From Pseudoxanthomonas sp. PXM01 (GTDB lineage Bacteria; Pseudomonadota; Gammaproteobacteria; Xanthomonadales; Xanthomonadaceae): a DNA stretch of 64,000 bases. The DNA lies in the NCBI RefSeq assembly GCF_014851815.1, contig NZ_JACVAJ010000003.1, positions 124,001-188,000 of the forward strand, written 5' to 3'. The notes beneath the pieces were generated by a model that saw only the letters and a list, made by a program, of their open reading frames with translations, was not told where the DNA came from and made no database searches. A program made the position numbers and the translations under genes. Shown piece by piece: positions 18,901 through 26,861 of the stretch. The stretch's first letter is position 1; each line of letters starts with the position of its first letter.

Positions 18901-19591
18901 CTTCACCGCGTGGCGCGACTGGCGACCCGGCGATGGTGCACCCGACGGACAGGATCTCGTCATCGCCGATGCCCTGCGCGAGGGTGGTTACGCGGAAACC
19001 GACGTCGTCGACGGCCTGGACGTGCTGGTGCCGCTGGTCGGCCACACACTGGGTACGGTCCTGCCCGAAGGCGTGCGCCTGACGGATGTGCCGGCCGACC
19101 ACCGCCGCGCGGAAATCGAGTTCCACTTCGCCATGCAGCCCACCGGCGTGCCGGCCCTGCTTGCATTGCTGCACCGCCACGGCCTGCTGCGTCATCGCAC
19201 CGCCTTCGGTGCGCGGCTGCGGCTGGAGGGCCTGATGACCGGCCTGATCGACTTGACGTACCAGCACGACGGACGCTGGTACGTGCTCGACTACAAGTCC
19301 AACCAGCTGCCCGCTTACAACGCCGCCGCCATGCAGCAGGCGATGGCGCACAGCGAATACGACCTGCAGGCGCTGATCTATACCTTGGCCCTGCATCGCT
19401 GGTTGCGGTTCCGCCTGGGCGATACCTACGACTACGCACGCGACTTCGGCGGCATCCGTTACCTGTTCTGCCGCGGCCTGGACCTGGCGCGCGAGGCCTC
19501 GCCCGGCGTGCACGCGCAGCGCTACGCGCCTGGACTGGTCCATGCGCTCGACGCCTTGTTCGCTGGCGCAGCGGAAGGAGGCAGCGCATGA
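15956..19591 (+). CDS. recB: exodeoxyribonuclease V beta subunit RecB
   Basis: RecB is a 3'-5' UvrD-like helicase with a C-terminal nuclease. The 1,211-aa protein shows Walker A EASAGTGKT (Lys30), AVTYTEAATQELRKRI (motif Ia), ALVDEFQDTDERQW (motif II), LIGDPKQAIYGFRGGD (motif III) and TLHKSKGLEYPLVYLPF (motif V). The nuclease centre near the C-terminus is GLIDL followed by VLDYKSNQ, with Asp1112 and Lys1114 in the catalytic positions. ATGA overlaps link it to recC and recD. The start at 15956 matches the family. Confidence 0.95.
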   Translation: MSAFDSAREPYLARALDGVQLIEASAGTGKTYTLATLFTRLIVERRLRMGDVLAVTYTEAATQELRKRIRERLALAADLVGTPRLDDEPHEAMLTRFVIDRHLALGEETPAQLARRLRNAAEETDLAAIFTIHGFCARVLREHALEAGQGFEAGELLGNASTLYAELAADLWRTYAADTATVDALTGLWNGPEALAGDLPALCGPLPLLPAAPADDDGERLVAVQATRAGRAAHLIDALRLHLTDAQAAIAVAFDQKVFDGRRVRRPSFDKAFEELKAGAALADWPRTDKTHVQKLLPDALRGFCKDADDSRVPVSPLFDTWRDWCEADDAWQQLQLRLRAGLLHRLRDDARRRLDDLKRTRRVQTYDDLIERVAVALDGPRRQALVAVLRAQYRVALVDEFQDTDERQWRIFARVFGDSDEVGTLGETPALFLIGDPKQAIYGFRGGDVATYLLARGVADEAPRLAHNFRSRPSVLRAVRALYEGASAAGQDAFAHPDIRFEPVEPGGKRGDDDYRHDDTAAPALTLRLLRNDAGGPLDADGSREAATAACVADIHRVLTDARAGRAHIDGYPVRPGDIAVLVRNHKEATRVQQALARVGVPAVAAGKQSLFASTEAAELRTLLLALLHPADSGRLRTALATVLLGEDAADLAALDEHGEAQSLHQARLLHWRDRWQRGGPFALVSELCAAQAERVLGLLDGERRLTNYLQLGEQLQEAAARTLGLHGLLDWLQARMAEADADDETQLLRLESDALRVQIVTLHKSKGLEYPLVYLPFAGLGTSRPDSGRHRVVHDGMQRVLQWKLDKDDPAWKAAGDAARREAIAEDARLLYVGLTRAEHALWIAAGDVADLGKSRLAPLIADLDLLGTHADVLIVEGPAEPPPPRLPPERDAVVAPARIATRRIASDWWVYSFTQLAHAEGGADPLAASTEADPGGGDEAPASDIDEAPRDAAMPALVDPRFAGSRFGVVMHGALEHADFTAWRDWRPGDGAPDGQDLVIADALREGGYAETDVVDGLDVLVPLVGHTLGTVLPEGVRLTDVPADHRRAEIEFHFAMQPTGVPALLALLHRHGLLRHRTAFGARLRLEGLMTGLIDLTYQHDGRWYVLDYKSNQLPAYNAAAMQQAMAHSEYDLQALIYTLALHRWLRFRLGDTYDYARDFGGIRYLFCRGLDLAREASPGVHAQRYAPGLVHALDALFAGAAEGGSA

Positions 19592-21504
19592 GCCTGCTCG
19601 ATGCGCTCTATCGCGGCGGCCACCTGCGCACGCTGGACCACGCGCTGGCGCAGAGCCTGCGCCGGCTGGACCGCGACACGCCCGACAGCGTGCTCGCCGC
19701 CGCCGCCCTCGCCTCGCTGGCCGTCGCCAAGGGCCATGCCGGCGTGGCGCTGGCGTCGCCGCACCTGTTGCTCGATGCGGACGCCGCTCTTCCTTGGCCC
19801 GATGGCGACGACTGGCGCGGACAGCTTGGCGCGTCGCGCTGGGTCGCCACGCCGCGCAACGCCATCGACGAAGCCGATCCGCACGCGCCGCTGGTGCTGG
19901 AAGGCGACCTGCTTTACCTGCGCCGCTACCGCGAGTACGAACGCGCGCTGGCGCTCGGTCTGCAGCGCATCGCACGCCGCACGCTGCCGGCGGACGACCT
20001 CGCATCGCTCGCACCGCTGTTCGCCACGCTGTTCCCGCCGGCCTTGCACGACCATCACCAGGCACGCGCCGCCGCGCTGGCCCTGCGGCACGCGCTGCTG
20101 CTGGTCACCGGCGGCCCCGGTACCGGCAAGACCACCACGACCGCACGCCTGCTGGTGTTGCTGGCGGCGCAGGCGCAGCTCGCCGGCCGCGCATCGCCGC
20201 GCATCGCACTGGCCGCGCCCACCGGCCGTGCCGCCGAACGCATGGCGGAAAGCGTGCGCCATGCCGTGCAGGCGCTTGCCGCCGTCGGCGTCGGCGTCGA
20301 CGCCGGCCTGCTGGCCGCACTCCCGGTCACCGGTACCACCCTGCATCGCCTGCTTGGCACGATTCCCGATTCGCCGCGCTTCCGCCACGACCATGACAAT
20401 CCGCTGCCGGTCGACGTGGTGGTGGTCGACGAGGCCTCGATGATCGACCTGCCGCTGATGGCGAAGCTGGTCGACGCGGTAGCCGACGGCACGCGTCTGG
20501 TGTTGCTCGGCGACCCCGACCAGCTGCCGTCGGTGGAAGCCGGCGACGTGCTGGCCGCCATCCTCGGGGCTGCGGGTGAAGGCGACGGTCTCGCATCGGA
20601 AGAGGCTGAAGCGTTGCGTCCGCTGATGGGCGACGCCGCGGACCGTCATCTCCGCGAAGGTGGGGATCCAACGCCGTCCGGTATCGCAGGAGATGCCGGC
20701 CCGTGCGCAAGCGACGACACGACATTCCAGGGCGTTCGCGTCCACCTGCAGCGCGGATGGCGCCAGAGCGAGGCGCTGCAGCTCGCACCGCTGGCCGCGG
20801 CCGTGCGTGAAGGCGCCGCCGATACCGCCCTCGACCTGCTGCGCCGCGACACGCTGTCGAACGTGCACTTCCATGAAGGGCTTACCGACCCGCTCGAGAC
20901 GCAGCGCGATGCATTGCTCGCCCACTGGCGCTCGCTCGCCCACGCCGCCACGCCGGTCGAGGCGCTGGCGCAGTCCGCGCGGCTGCGCCTGCTTACCGCC
21001 GTGCGCGAGGGCCCGCAGGGCGCGCGCACGCTCAACGCGCGCATCGAGCGCCTGCTGATGGACACCGGTGCCGGCTTCGCGCGTGGCGGACCGGGCCATT
21101 TCCACGGCCAACTGCTGATCGTCACCGAGAACAGCTACCGCCACCGTCTGTTCAACGGCGACATCGGGATCTGCCTGCGCGACGACCGCGGCGCATTGAT
21201 CGCCTGGTTCCCCGGCGAGGAACCCTCGCAGCCTCGTGCCTTCCATCCTGCGGCGCTGCCCGCGCACGAATCCGCCTTCGCCATGACGGTGCACAAGGCG
21301 CAGGGTTCGGAGTTCGACAGCGTGTGGCTGCTGTTGCCCGCGCGCGGCAACCGCGTGCTGGCGCGCGAGCTGGTCTACACCGGCATCACCCGTGCCCGCC
21401 GTGAACTGCACATCGCCGGCAGCGACGCGGTGATCCGCGAAGCCCTGTCGCGGCATGCGAGCCGGTGGTCGGGGCTGGGCTGGCGTTTGGGCGGCGGACC
21501 GTGA
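19588..21504 (+). CDS. recD: exodeoxyribonuclease V alpha subunit RecD (with in-frame repeat insertion)
   Basis: RecD is the 5'-3' SF1 helicase of RecBCD. The 638-aa protein has Walker A VTGGPGTGKTTTTARL (Lys181), AAPTGRAAERMAESV, VVVDEASMIDLPLM, LLGDPDQLPSVEAGDVLA, and late motifs FAMTVHKAQGSEFDSVWL and ELVYTGITRARRELH. All helicase motifs are intact. Between the PDQLPSV motif and LQRGWRQSEAL lies an unusual segment (about residues 352-377, REGGDPTPSGIAGDAG and on) encoded by a dispersed palindromic repeat. It keeps the frame open and falls in a surface-type linker, so function is probably retained. Confidence 0.94.
   Translation: MSLLDALYRGGHLRTLDHALAQSLRRLDRDTPDSVLAAAALASLAVAKGHAGVALASPHLLLDADAALPWPDGDDWRGQLGASRWVATPRNAIDEADPHAPLVLEGDLLYLRRYREYERALALGLQRIARRTLPADDLASLAPLFATLFPPALHDHHQARAAALALRHALLLVTGGPGTGKTTTTARLLVLLAAQAQLAGRASPRIALAAPTGRAAERMAESVRHAVQALAAVGVGVDAGLLAALPVTGTTLHRLLGTIPDSPRFRHDHDNPLPVDVVVVDEASMIDLPLMAKLVDAVADGTRLVLLGDPDQLPSVEAGDVLAAILGAAGEGDGLASEEAEALRPLMGDAADRHLREGGDPTPSGIAGDAGPCASDDTTFQGVRVHLQRGWRQSEALQLAPLAAAVREGAADTALDLLRRDTLSNVHFHEGLTDPLETQRDALLAHWRSLAHAATPVEALAQSARLRLLTAVREGPQGARTLNARIERLLMDTGAGFARGGPGHFHGQLLIVTENSYRHRLFNGDIGICLRDDRGALIAWFPGEEPSQPRAFHPAALPAHESAFAMTVHKAQGSEFDSVWLLLPARGNRVLARELVYTGITRARRELHIAGSDAVIREALSRHASRWSGLGWRLGGGP
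20641..20673. repeat. dispersed 'IPAFAGMT'-type palindromic repeat inside recD
   Basis: Bases 20645-20670 read CGTCATCTCCGCGAAGGTGG then GGATCC, a close variant of the widespread proteobacterial repeat CGTCATCCCCGCGAAGGCGG. ATCTCC and GGGGAT form the stem around a GCGAAGGT core. Read on the minus strand it encodes WIPTFAEMTV, the hallmark peptide of this element. The inserted DNA may extend to about 20730, but the downstream edge is not clear. Confidence 0.8.
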
Positions 21505-21563
21505 GCCGCCTTCGTGCGGACCGGAAGATTGCCCCGGAGCTTCATCACCGCTTCCGTCAGGCA

Positions 21564-22076
21564 ATGCGCTTCGTCTTGTTGATGCTGGTCGCCCTGGCGG
21601 GCCACGCCGGTGGAGCGACGACGCTGGGACAGCGGGACATCGATACGCTGCATTCGGATATCCAGGCGATGACCGAGGCCTTCGAGCGCGGCGATGCCGA
21701 ACCGATGATCCAGCGCACGCATCCGTCGCTCAAGGCGATGGTGGGTGGAGACGAGGCGTTCGCGGCGATGACGCGCAATGCCGTCGTCCAACTCGGTGCG
21801 ATGGGTTTGACGTTCGTCAGTCAGGAGATCGGAGCGCCGACGCAGGTCTATGCGGCCGGTAAAGAGGAAGTCTGCTTCGTGCCGCGCATCTCGGTGATGG
21901 CGTTGCAGGGCAGGCAGATGAAGAGCATCGGCTACATGGTCGCCATCCGGCCCAAGGGGGGCGGCACGTGGACCTACCTCGACGGTGCCGGTCTCAGGAC
22001 GCGCCCCGAACTGCTGTACCGGCTGCTGCCGGACCTCGAGCGCGACATTCCGCTGCCCACCAACACGCTGGAATAG
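21564..22076 (+). CDS. secreted protein of unknown function
   Basis: The 170-aa product begins MRFVLLMLVALAGHAGGATT, a Sec signal peptide with likely cleavage near GHAGGA. The mature part is mostly helical at first (DIQAMTEAFERGDAEPMIQRTHPSL), then mixed (VCFVPRISVMALQGRQMKSIGY, WTYLDGAGLRTRPELLY). The layout resembles small NTF2-like or SnoaL-like domains, but no firm family was recognised. The open frame reaches back to 21465, overlapping recD; the signal peptide marks 21564 as the start. Confidence 0.7.
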   Translation: MRFVLLMLVALAGHAGGATTLGQRDIDTLHSDIQAMTEAFERGDAEPMIQRTHPSLKAMVGGDEAFAAMTRNAVVQLGAMGLTFVSQEIGAPTQVYAAGKEEVCFVPRISVMALQGRQMKSIGYMVAIRPKGGGTWTYLDGAGLRTRPELLYRLLPDLERDIPLPTNTLE

Positions 22077-22104
22077 CGGGCGGTCGTCGTCTGCATGAGC
22101 TTAT

Positions 22105-22129
22105 GCGGGCCGCATGTTTGCGGTCCCGC
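22105..22129 (+). terminator. possible hairpin terminator (weak)
   Basis: GCGGGCCGCA and TGCGGTCCCGC pair with one bulged base around a short T-rich loop, 29 bp after the stop at 22076. No U-tract follows, so termination is uncertain. Nothing else recognisable was found in 22077-22353. Confidence 0.3.
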
Positions 22130-22353
22130 CGCCAAGGGCGTATACCTGCTACTGCTGACTGGCAGTCCTCTCCGCCGCTTCCGCCGGCCGATCCCCTCCC
22201 TCTCGGCTTACCGACGCGATCACTCGCGTGCCGACGAGGTGTGTGTGGCCATGCTGCAAGTCTCCGCTCTCTCCCTTCCATCGTGGAATGCCGTGCCGTG
22301 TGCAAGGCTGGCGCCTGGCGTGCCATTGGTTTCCCTGTCTTCCAGGAGGACGC

Positions 22354-22698
22354 ATGACGTTTGATGTCGGGATCGGCAAGTGCCGGTCGGTGCAATCGGA
22401 TTCGGTGGACGTGTGGGTGGACGGCTCCATCGTCCGGCGGCTGGTGCCGGAGACCAAGTGGCAGCGTGACGGCATCAGCGTGCTGCAGGTGCCGGTGAAG
22501 CTGTGCAGTGCGCGCCACCGCGTGGCGGTGGGCGAAGAAGTGTTCCTGGATACCGCACTCATCAATGCCAACAGCGCGGGCAAGCTGGATGTGGACGGCA
22601 GCGGCGACTACGCCAAGACGCGCTTGGCGCTGCTGGTGCCCACCCTCGATGCCAACCCCGCGCCACCGCCGCCGTCGCGCAAGGCGAACTGGCGCTGA
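22354..22698 (+). CDS. hypothetical protein (114 aa)
   Basis: The ATG at 22354 follows a strong ribosome site (CCAGGAGGACGC). The 114-aa product has no signal peptide or membrane segment. It looks all-beta (SVDVWVDGSIVRRLVPETKW, ISVLQVPVKLCSARHRVAVG) with a Pro-rich tail. No family was recognised. Frames upstream remain open to 22228, but the ribosome site decides the start. Confidence 0.65.
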   Translation: MTFDVGIGKCRSVQSDSVDVWVDGSIVRRLVPETKWQRDGISVLQVPVKLCSARHRVAVGEEVFLDTALINANSAGKLDVDGSGDYAKTRLALLVPTLDANPAPPPPSRKANWR

Positions 22699-22747
22699 GC
22701 GACGGCTTCGCGCGGGCATGCTTCGCGCGGACGATCCTGCAAACGAA

Positions 22748-22769
22748 GAGAGCCCCTCGCGGGGCTCTC
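22748..22769. terminator. hairpin between converging small genes
   Basis: Perfect 9-bp stem GAGAGCCCC/GGGGCTCTC with loop TCGC. It lies between the converging genes ending at 22698 (+) and 22792 (-). T-tracts are weak on both sides (TTCCTC, TTCGTTTG). Confidence 0.6.
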
Positions 22770-22791
22770 GTTCCTCAGGCGATGACGCGGA

Positions 22792-22974
22792 TCAGTGCTT
22801 CTGGTCCTGGTTGCGGTTCTGATCCTGCTGCGGATCGCGCTGACGATCCTGGTCGTTCTGCTGGCCGGGATCCTTCGTCTGGGTCTGCTGCTTCTGCGGA
22901 TCCTGGTCCTGCTGCGGATTGCGCTTCTGCTGCTGCGGATTCTGCTGATTCTGCGGGTTCGTATCGTTGCCCAT
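22792..22974 (-). CDS. very small Gln/Asn/Asp-rich low-complexity protein
   Basis: The 60-aa product starts MGNDTNPQNQQNPQQQKR and is built almost wholly from Q, N, D, P, K and R, with recurring NPQQ and DQ units and no hydrophobic residue stretch. A near-perfect ribosome site (AGGAGGAAC) sits 6 bp before the ATG at 22974, which argues that it is a real gene despite its composition. It should be soluble and disordered. Upstream in-frame codons to 23214 lack this support. Confidence 0.7.
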   Translation of the reverse strand: MGNDTNPQNQQNPQQQKRNPQQDQDPQKQQTQTKDPGQQNDQDRQRDPQQDQNRNQDQKH

Positions 22975-23192
22975 CGGTGTTCCTCCAGCTCGACCACATG
23001 CCGAGGTGTGGCCACGCTGCGCCCTGCCGCGTGAGTGCAGTGTGCGGGTCTTCGTCGCGTGATGGTCATCTGCGTGAATCGTGTTAAGCGATAAGCGACA
23101 TCGCGCGAAAACACACGAAACATCGCAGCCTCCGTCACACGACGAGCACGGCGCGTGTGTGAGGGTGAGGTCCGTCTTCGTGGGGTTTCGCC

Positions 23193-23468
23193 GTGAGCAC
23201 ACGTACTCCAGCACCGTTGCCCGAAGGATTCTCGTGGGACGTTGGCGACCGGCGCAGGACGCTGGTCTGTCGCGGCCGCCCCATCGTGGAGATCGGCCCG
23301 GAACGGCAAGGGTGGATCGCCCGCATCCTGATCAGCGGCAAGGGCGTTCGCCAGGACCAGGTGGCGGTGCGCTCACTCGACGCAGGCACGGGCTGGGCGA
23401 CGCGCTGGATGCTGGAGCGCCAGACGGCGCTGATCCGTGCGGTGTCCGAACAGGCACCCGGCGCCTGA
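23193..23468 (+). CDS. small hypothetical protein (91 aa)
   Basis: The GTG start at 23193 gives a 91-aa soluble protein with a central beta pattern (WDVGDRRRTLVCRGRPIVEIG, GWIARILISGKG) and a C-terminal helix WATRWMLERQTALIRAVSEQ. No family was recognised. It stands alone between two signal-rich small genes. Confidence 0.6.
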   Translation: MSTRTPAPLPEGFSWDVGDRRRTLVCRGRPIVEIGPERQGWIARILISGKGVRQDQVAVRSLDAGTGWATRWMLERQTALIRAVSEQAPGA

Positions 23469-23657
23469 CCCACGATCGCCCTGCCGTTCGTCGGCACGGC
23501 ATCGATGGCACGCGTTGCGGAACACCACGCCGCGGGTCCGCTTTCTCCGACGTGCAGCAGACCCTCCGCCGGCCTCGCGCGTGCCGTCGCGGCGCCACCC
23601 CCGCTGTTCGCGTACGCGTGGATCGCGTTAAGGTGCGCCACGGGGAAAGGGGGCCAC

Positions 23658-24542
23658 ATGGAACATGCGTTTCGAGCGCGGTCGGTGACATCCTGTCGCG
23701 GTAAGTGGAGAACGGCGCGCGCGTTGGCGATGATCCTGGCGATGGTGCCGGGCGTCGCCATCGCCTGCGACCAGGCGACGCGGCTGGAAGGCGTGCTGTC
23801 CATTCCGCAATGCGATCCGGCAACCTCCACGAAGGGATGCATCCCGGGTGGCGAGGCCCTGTACCAGGCCGGCACCGCGTTCGACATTGCGGACGTATTC
23901 ACCATCTCCCTGCAGACCAGTCCCTGGCGCATGTACGACGCCGAAGACCGCATCCTGACCGTGGACGAGGTGGCGGCACTGATCCGCGCGAAGCGGACCG
24001 ACACGGATCGCGGGGTCTATCTTGCCGGTTCGTGGACGGCGGCCATGCCGGACGGTAGCGCCGCGACGCTAGCGCAGCGCCTGTCGAGCGCGCTGGACGG
24101 CTTTCCGGTCGACGGCAGCGACGGTTTCCTGTGGATGAGCGCCACCGGCGAGCTGCGCACAACGCACCAGGCGTTCTCGGTCTGGAAGACCGGGCCGTAT
24201 GCCGTGGAGCGTGGCGCCGAGGTGCTGACGGCGTTGGTGCCCGGGTGGGCGGCCCAGTTCGAGGAGCGCTTCGCCGAGGAGGGCAATGCCATCGGCGTGG
24301 TGCGCGCGGGCCTGGGCTACGACGTCTTCATGCTGTGCCAGCCGAGCGCCCTCGCTGCGTTCGAGCGGGCGGGCGACATGGGCAACGCCATCGGCGCCTA
24401 CAACGCAGGCCTCATGCACGCCGAGGCGGGCGACCGCGCGGCGGCGATCACGTGGCTGCAGAAGGCACAGGCGCTGGGAGACGGGAAGGCGGCGGCTGCG
24501 TTGTCCCGGCTGGATGCGCCGCCGGGCACGCAGGCGAAGTAA
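23658..24542 (+). CDS. secreted protein with C-terminal Sel1/TPR-like repeat
   Basis: A purine-rich ribosome site (GGGGAAAGGGGG) precedes the ATG. The 294-aa product has a long n-region and a hydrophobic core ending near GVAIACDQA, so it is probably exported. The middle is unrecognised. The C-terminus GNAIGAYNAGLMHAEAGDRA then AAITWLQKAQALGDGKAAAA is a Sel1-like helical repeat, used for protein-protein contacts. Four cysteines in the first third could form disulfides. It may be co-transcribed with the next gene, 36 bp away. Confidence 0.7.
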   Translation: MEHAFRARSVTSCRGKWRTARALAMILAMVPGVAIACDQATRLEGVLSIPQCDPATSTKGCIPGGEALYQAGTAFDIADVFTISLQTSPWRMYDAEDRILTVDEVAALIRAKRTDTDRGVYLAGSWTAAMPDGSAATLAQRLSSALDGFPVDGSDGFLWMSATGELRTTHQAFSVWKTGPYAVERGAEVLTALVPGWAAQFEERFAEEGNAIGVVRAGLGYDVFMLCQPSALAAFERAGDMGNAIGAYNAGLMHAEAGDRAAAITWLQKAQALGDGKAAAALSRLDAPPGTQAK

Positions 24543-24578
24543 GCGCAGCACGACGGCAGGCATCGACAAGGGATGGGC

Positions 24579-25073
24579 ATGAAGAACTACGCATTGACGG
24601 GTGTCGTGGCCATCGCGTTGCTGGCGGTCTGCGATACGCGCGCGGAGGACCGGCATGTCGGCATGTCCTTCTTCGATGCCGGCGGGCGGGAATACACCAC
24701 ACACGATTACCGGGCCGAGATGGCGCAGCGCTATCCGGGAGTGCGTCCGACCCTTTTCCTGATCGTCACGCACGACGACCGGACTCCGGAGTTCCGCAAG
24801 CAGATGGCGGTCCTCAATACGCTGGATGCGGAAGCGCTGCAGGTCGTGTTCGTCGTCGGCAATGCGTCCGCCGCCGCAAAGCAGGGCTACTGGCTGGAAC
24901 CGGAGGACGCGGATGCGCTGCTGGAGGATGGAGGCAGCTTCAGGTTCATCGCGCTGGGTGACGAGGGCGAGGTCTGTTTGTCCAGCAGCACCGCAATGGA
25001 GAGAGCCGCCTTGGTGACTGCCCGCAACACGCTGCACCCGGCGTTCGCGCGCTGCGCACCGGCGAGCGACTGA
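24579..25073 (+). CDS. secreted DUF4174/thioredoxin-fold-like protein
   Basis: An AAGGGA ribosome site five bases upstream favours the ATG at 24579 over the one at 24573. The 164-aa product has a signal peptide ending near CDTRAED. The mature part has an alternating strand-helix pattern (PTLFLIVTHDDRTPEFRKQM, LQVVFVVGNA, FRFIALGDEGEV) reminiscent of the DUF4174 or thioredoxin-like fold, without a CxxC. Function is unknown. Confidence 0.6.
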   Translation: MKNYALTGVVAIALLAVCDTRAEDRHVGMSFFDAGGREYTTHDYRAEMAQRYPGVRPTLFLIVTHDDRTPEFRKQMAVLNTLDAEALQVVFVVGNASAAAKQGYWLEPEDADALLEDGGSFRFIALGDEGEVCLSSSTAMERAALVTARNTLHPAFARCAPASD

Positions 25074-25152
25074 CGAGCATTCGAGACGCTCCGCCCCTGT
25101 CCTCATCCTGCTGGTGCACAATGCAGCGCCTTGAACAGATCCCGGTGCACCG

Positions 25153-25371
25153 ATGGATATTGAAGCCATGTTGAGTTCCGTCCTCCGCGAGGCGGGCTAC
25201 GGGCCGGACGCCGTCGGCTCGGCGATGCCGAGGATCCTGCGCATCCTGGAAGCCGAGGACGTGCGCATCGAGATGGGTCGCGCCCTGTCGCGCAAGGAGC
25301 GCGAGTACGTTCGCCTCCAGCTCGAACTGGGCCTCAGCGTGCGCGAAGTCGTTGCAGGCCTGAAGAAATAG
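25153..25371 (+). CDS. small helical hypothetical protein (72 aa)
   Basis: The 72-aa product is predicted to be almost entirely helical and charged: EAMLSSVLREAGYG, IEMGRALSRKEREYVRLQLE and SVREVVAGLKK. It has no export signal. No family was recognised. It lies 58 bp before the GFA-family gene on the same strand. Confidence 0.6.
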   Translation: MDIEAMLSSVLREAGYGPDAVGSAMPRILRILEAEDVRIEMGRALSRKEREYVRLQLELGLSVREVVAGLKK

Positions 25372-25429
25372 CCGAGCCCATGGGCCGCCGCTACACGCTT
25401 TCTCTCGCCGACACAGCCGGGAACACCCC

Positions 25430-25798
25430 ATGCATACGGTAAGGGGCACCTGCCACTGCAAGGCCGTCGAGTTCGAGGTCGACCTGATCGACGGCCACCA
25501 GAACATCCGCCGCTGCAACTGCTCGATGTGCAGCCGCCGCGGCGCCATCATGGCCGGCGTCACCCTCGACCGCCTGCGCATCACCCGCGGCGAGGACAAA
25601 CTGAGCCTCTACCAGTGGAACACGAAGATCGCGAAACACTGGTTCTGCAGCGTGTGCGGCATCTACACCCATCACCAGCGCCGCAGCGTGCCTACCGAGT
25701 ACGGCTACAACCTCGCCTGCATCGACGGTCTCGACCTCACCACGATCGGGGAGATCGGCGCCAGCAATGGTGCGGCGCAGACGCTGGTCCAGTCCTGA
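25430..25798 (+). CDS. GFA family zinc protein (glutathione-dependent formaldehyde-activating fold)
   Basis: The 122-aa protein has the three zinc-ligand clusters of the GFA/Mss4-like fold in order: GTCHCKAVEFEV, CNCSMCSRRG and HWFCSVCGIYTHH. The family includes S-(hydroxymethyl)glutathione synthase, but most small members have unknown substrates. No formaldehyde dehydrogenase gene adjoins it. Length is typical. Confidence 0.88.
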   Translation: MHTVRGTCHCKAVEFEVDLIDGHQNIRRCNCSMCSRRGAIMAGVTLDRLRITRGEDKLSLYQWNTKIAKHWFCSVCGIYTHHQRRSVPTEYGYNLACIDGLDLTTIGEIGASNGAAQTLVQS

Positions 25799-25853
25799 TG
25801 TCATCTGTATGCGGTGTACTGAAAATGTCATCGTGTCGAGATGGAGAGCGTAG

Positions 25854-26279
25854 GTGAAGGAACCGGTGCTGATGGTGTGGGACTTCTACGACGGCGTCCG
25901 GTCCGGCATCGCGCAGTATCAAGGACAGCCGCATTACTTCGAATGTGGTTTCGACGAAGAGGAGGGCGAGCACACCGACGTCTTTGAACTCTGGCCCGTG
26001 GATGAGCCGATGATGGCGTTGGCCGCCGAACAATGGATGCTCTTTTGCGCGTGGGAACGGTGCTTCCGGGCAGGGGAAGTTCCGGCAGAGACGCATCCCG
26101 GTCATCGCGGACAGAATGCGCGCTACGACGAGATCGAGGACCGGATTAAAGACTTCCTCGACTCGCGCGTAGCGCCAGTTCATCGACTGCAAGCCACGTT
26201 CGAGCCGCGTGAGACCCAGCCAGAGAATTCAGTCGGTCCGTTCAAGGCGCTGGACGTCACCTGGCTCGACCTGGGGTGA
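25854..26279 (+). CDS. hypothetical protein (141 aa)
   Basis: The GTG start at 25854 gives a 141-aa acidic soluble protein with many aromatic residues (MVWDFYDGVRSGIAQYQGQP, WMLFCAWERCFRAGE). Its helical middle DEIEDRIKDFLDS precedes a C-terminal FKALDVTWLDLG. This style resembles conserved proteins of unknown function found beside toxin or polymorphic loci, but no family was assigned. Confidence 0.6.
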   Translation: MKEPVLMVWDFYDGVRSGIAQYQGQPHYFECGFDEEEGEHTDVFELWPVDEPMMALAAEQWMLFCAWERCFRAGEVPAETHPGHRGQNARYDEIEDRIKDFLDSRVAPVHRLQATFEPRETQPENSVGPFKALDVTWLDLG

Positions 26280-26321
26280 ACCAGCGCCTGCGCCGTACGT
26301 AATGCCCACCTAGCGAGCGGC

Positions 26322-26861
26322 TCACCCCACCTCCCGCTCCATCACCAGCTTCGCGCGCCTGTCCATGCGCACCGCGGCAGTCATCTCGGTCCTGCCGGTG
26401 ACGCGGAACCCGAGTCGGGTGTACGCCTTCACCGCCCAGTCCGCGTGCGCCATCAGGTCGAGCCACAGATAGCGCGTACCGGCAGTCGTGGCCTCCGCCA
26501 GCGCGGCCTCGAACAACGCACCGCCGATGCCCTGGCCGCTGGCCGGCCCCAGCAGGTAGAAGCGCGTGATCTCCGCCCCGCCCTCGCGCTTCGATGCCGG
26601 ACTGGGCACGCCCGTCACCAGCGTCAGGAAGCCCACCGGTGCGCCGTCGAGGGCCGCGATCCAGGTATGCGCATTGGCCGACTGCAGGCAGTCCGCAAAT
26701 GCGTCGGCACGGAACGTCGCCAGCTTGTCGACCAGTCCGGCCGCATCCTCCCAGATGTCCGCATACGTGGCCGCGTAGGCTGCCGTACCGATCATCGACA
26801 GCAGGTCTGCATCCTGCCGCGTCGCCCGCCGTACCGTCACCCGTGCCTTTCGATCCGTCAT
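26322..26861 (-). CDS. GNAT family N-acetyltransferase
   Basis: The 179-aa protein has a GNAT layout: VRRATRQDADLLSMI at the start, WIAALDGAPVGFLTLV (strands 2-4), ITRFYLLGPASGQGIGGALF (motif A, the acetyl-CoA loop as Q-G-I-G-G), RYLWLDLM and AVKAYTRLGFRVTGR at the end. It transfers acetyl from acetyl-CoA to an unknown amine. It is transcribed alone. Confidence 0.88.
   Translation of the reverse strand: MTDRKARVTVRRATRQDADLLSMIGTAAYAATYADIWEDAAGLVDKLATFRADAFADCLQSANAHTWIAALDGAPVGFLTLVTGVPSPASKREGGAEITRFYLLGPASGQGIGGALFEAALAEATTAGTRYLWLDLMAHADWAVKAYTRLGFRVTGRTEMTAAVRMDRRAKLVMEREVG

Noticed and set aside
12351..20065. Very long minus-strand open frames opposite recC, recB and recD
   Set aside because: High GC leaves stop-poor antisense frames. 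Their translations are Arg/Gln/Val-rich without domains, while the plus strand carries complete RecC, RecB and RecD motifs.
22077..22353. Frames on both strands between the gene ending at 22076 and the one starting at 22354
   Set aside because: No ribosome site, no conserved motif and composition typical of antisense or intergenic shadows.
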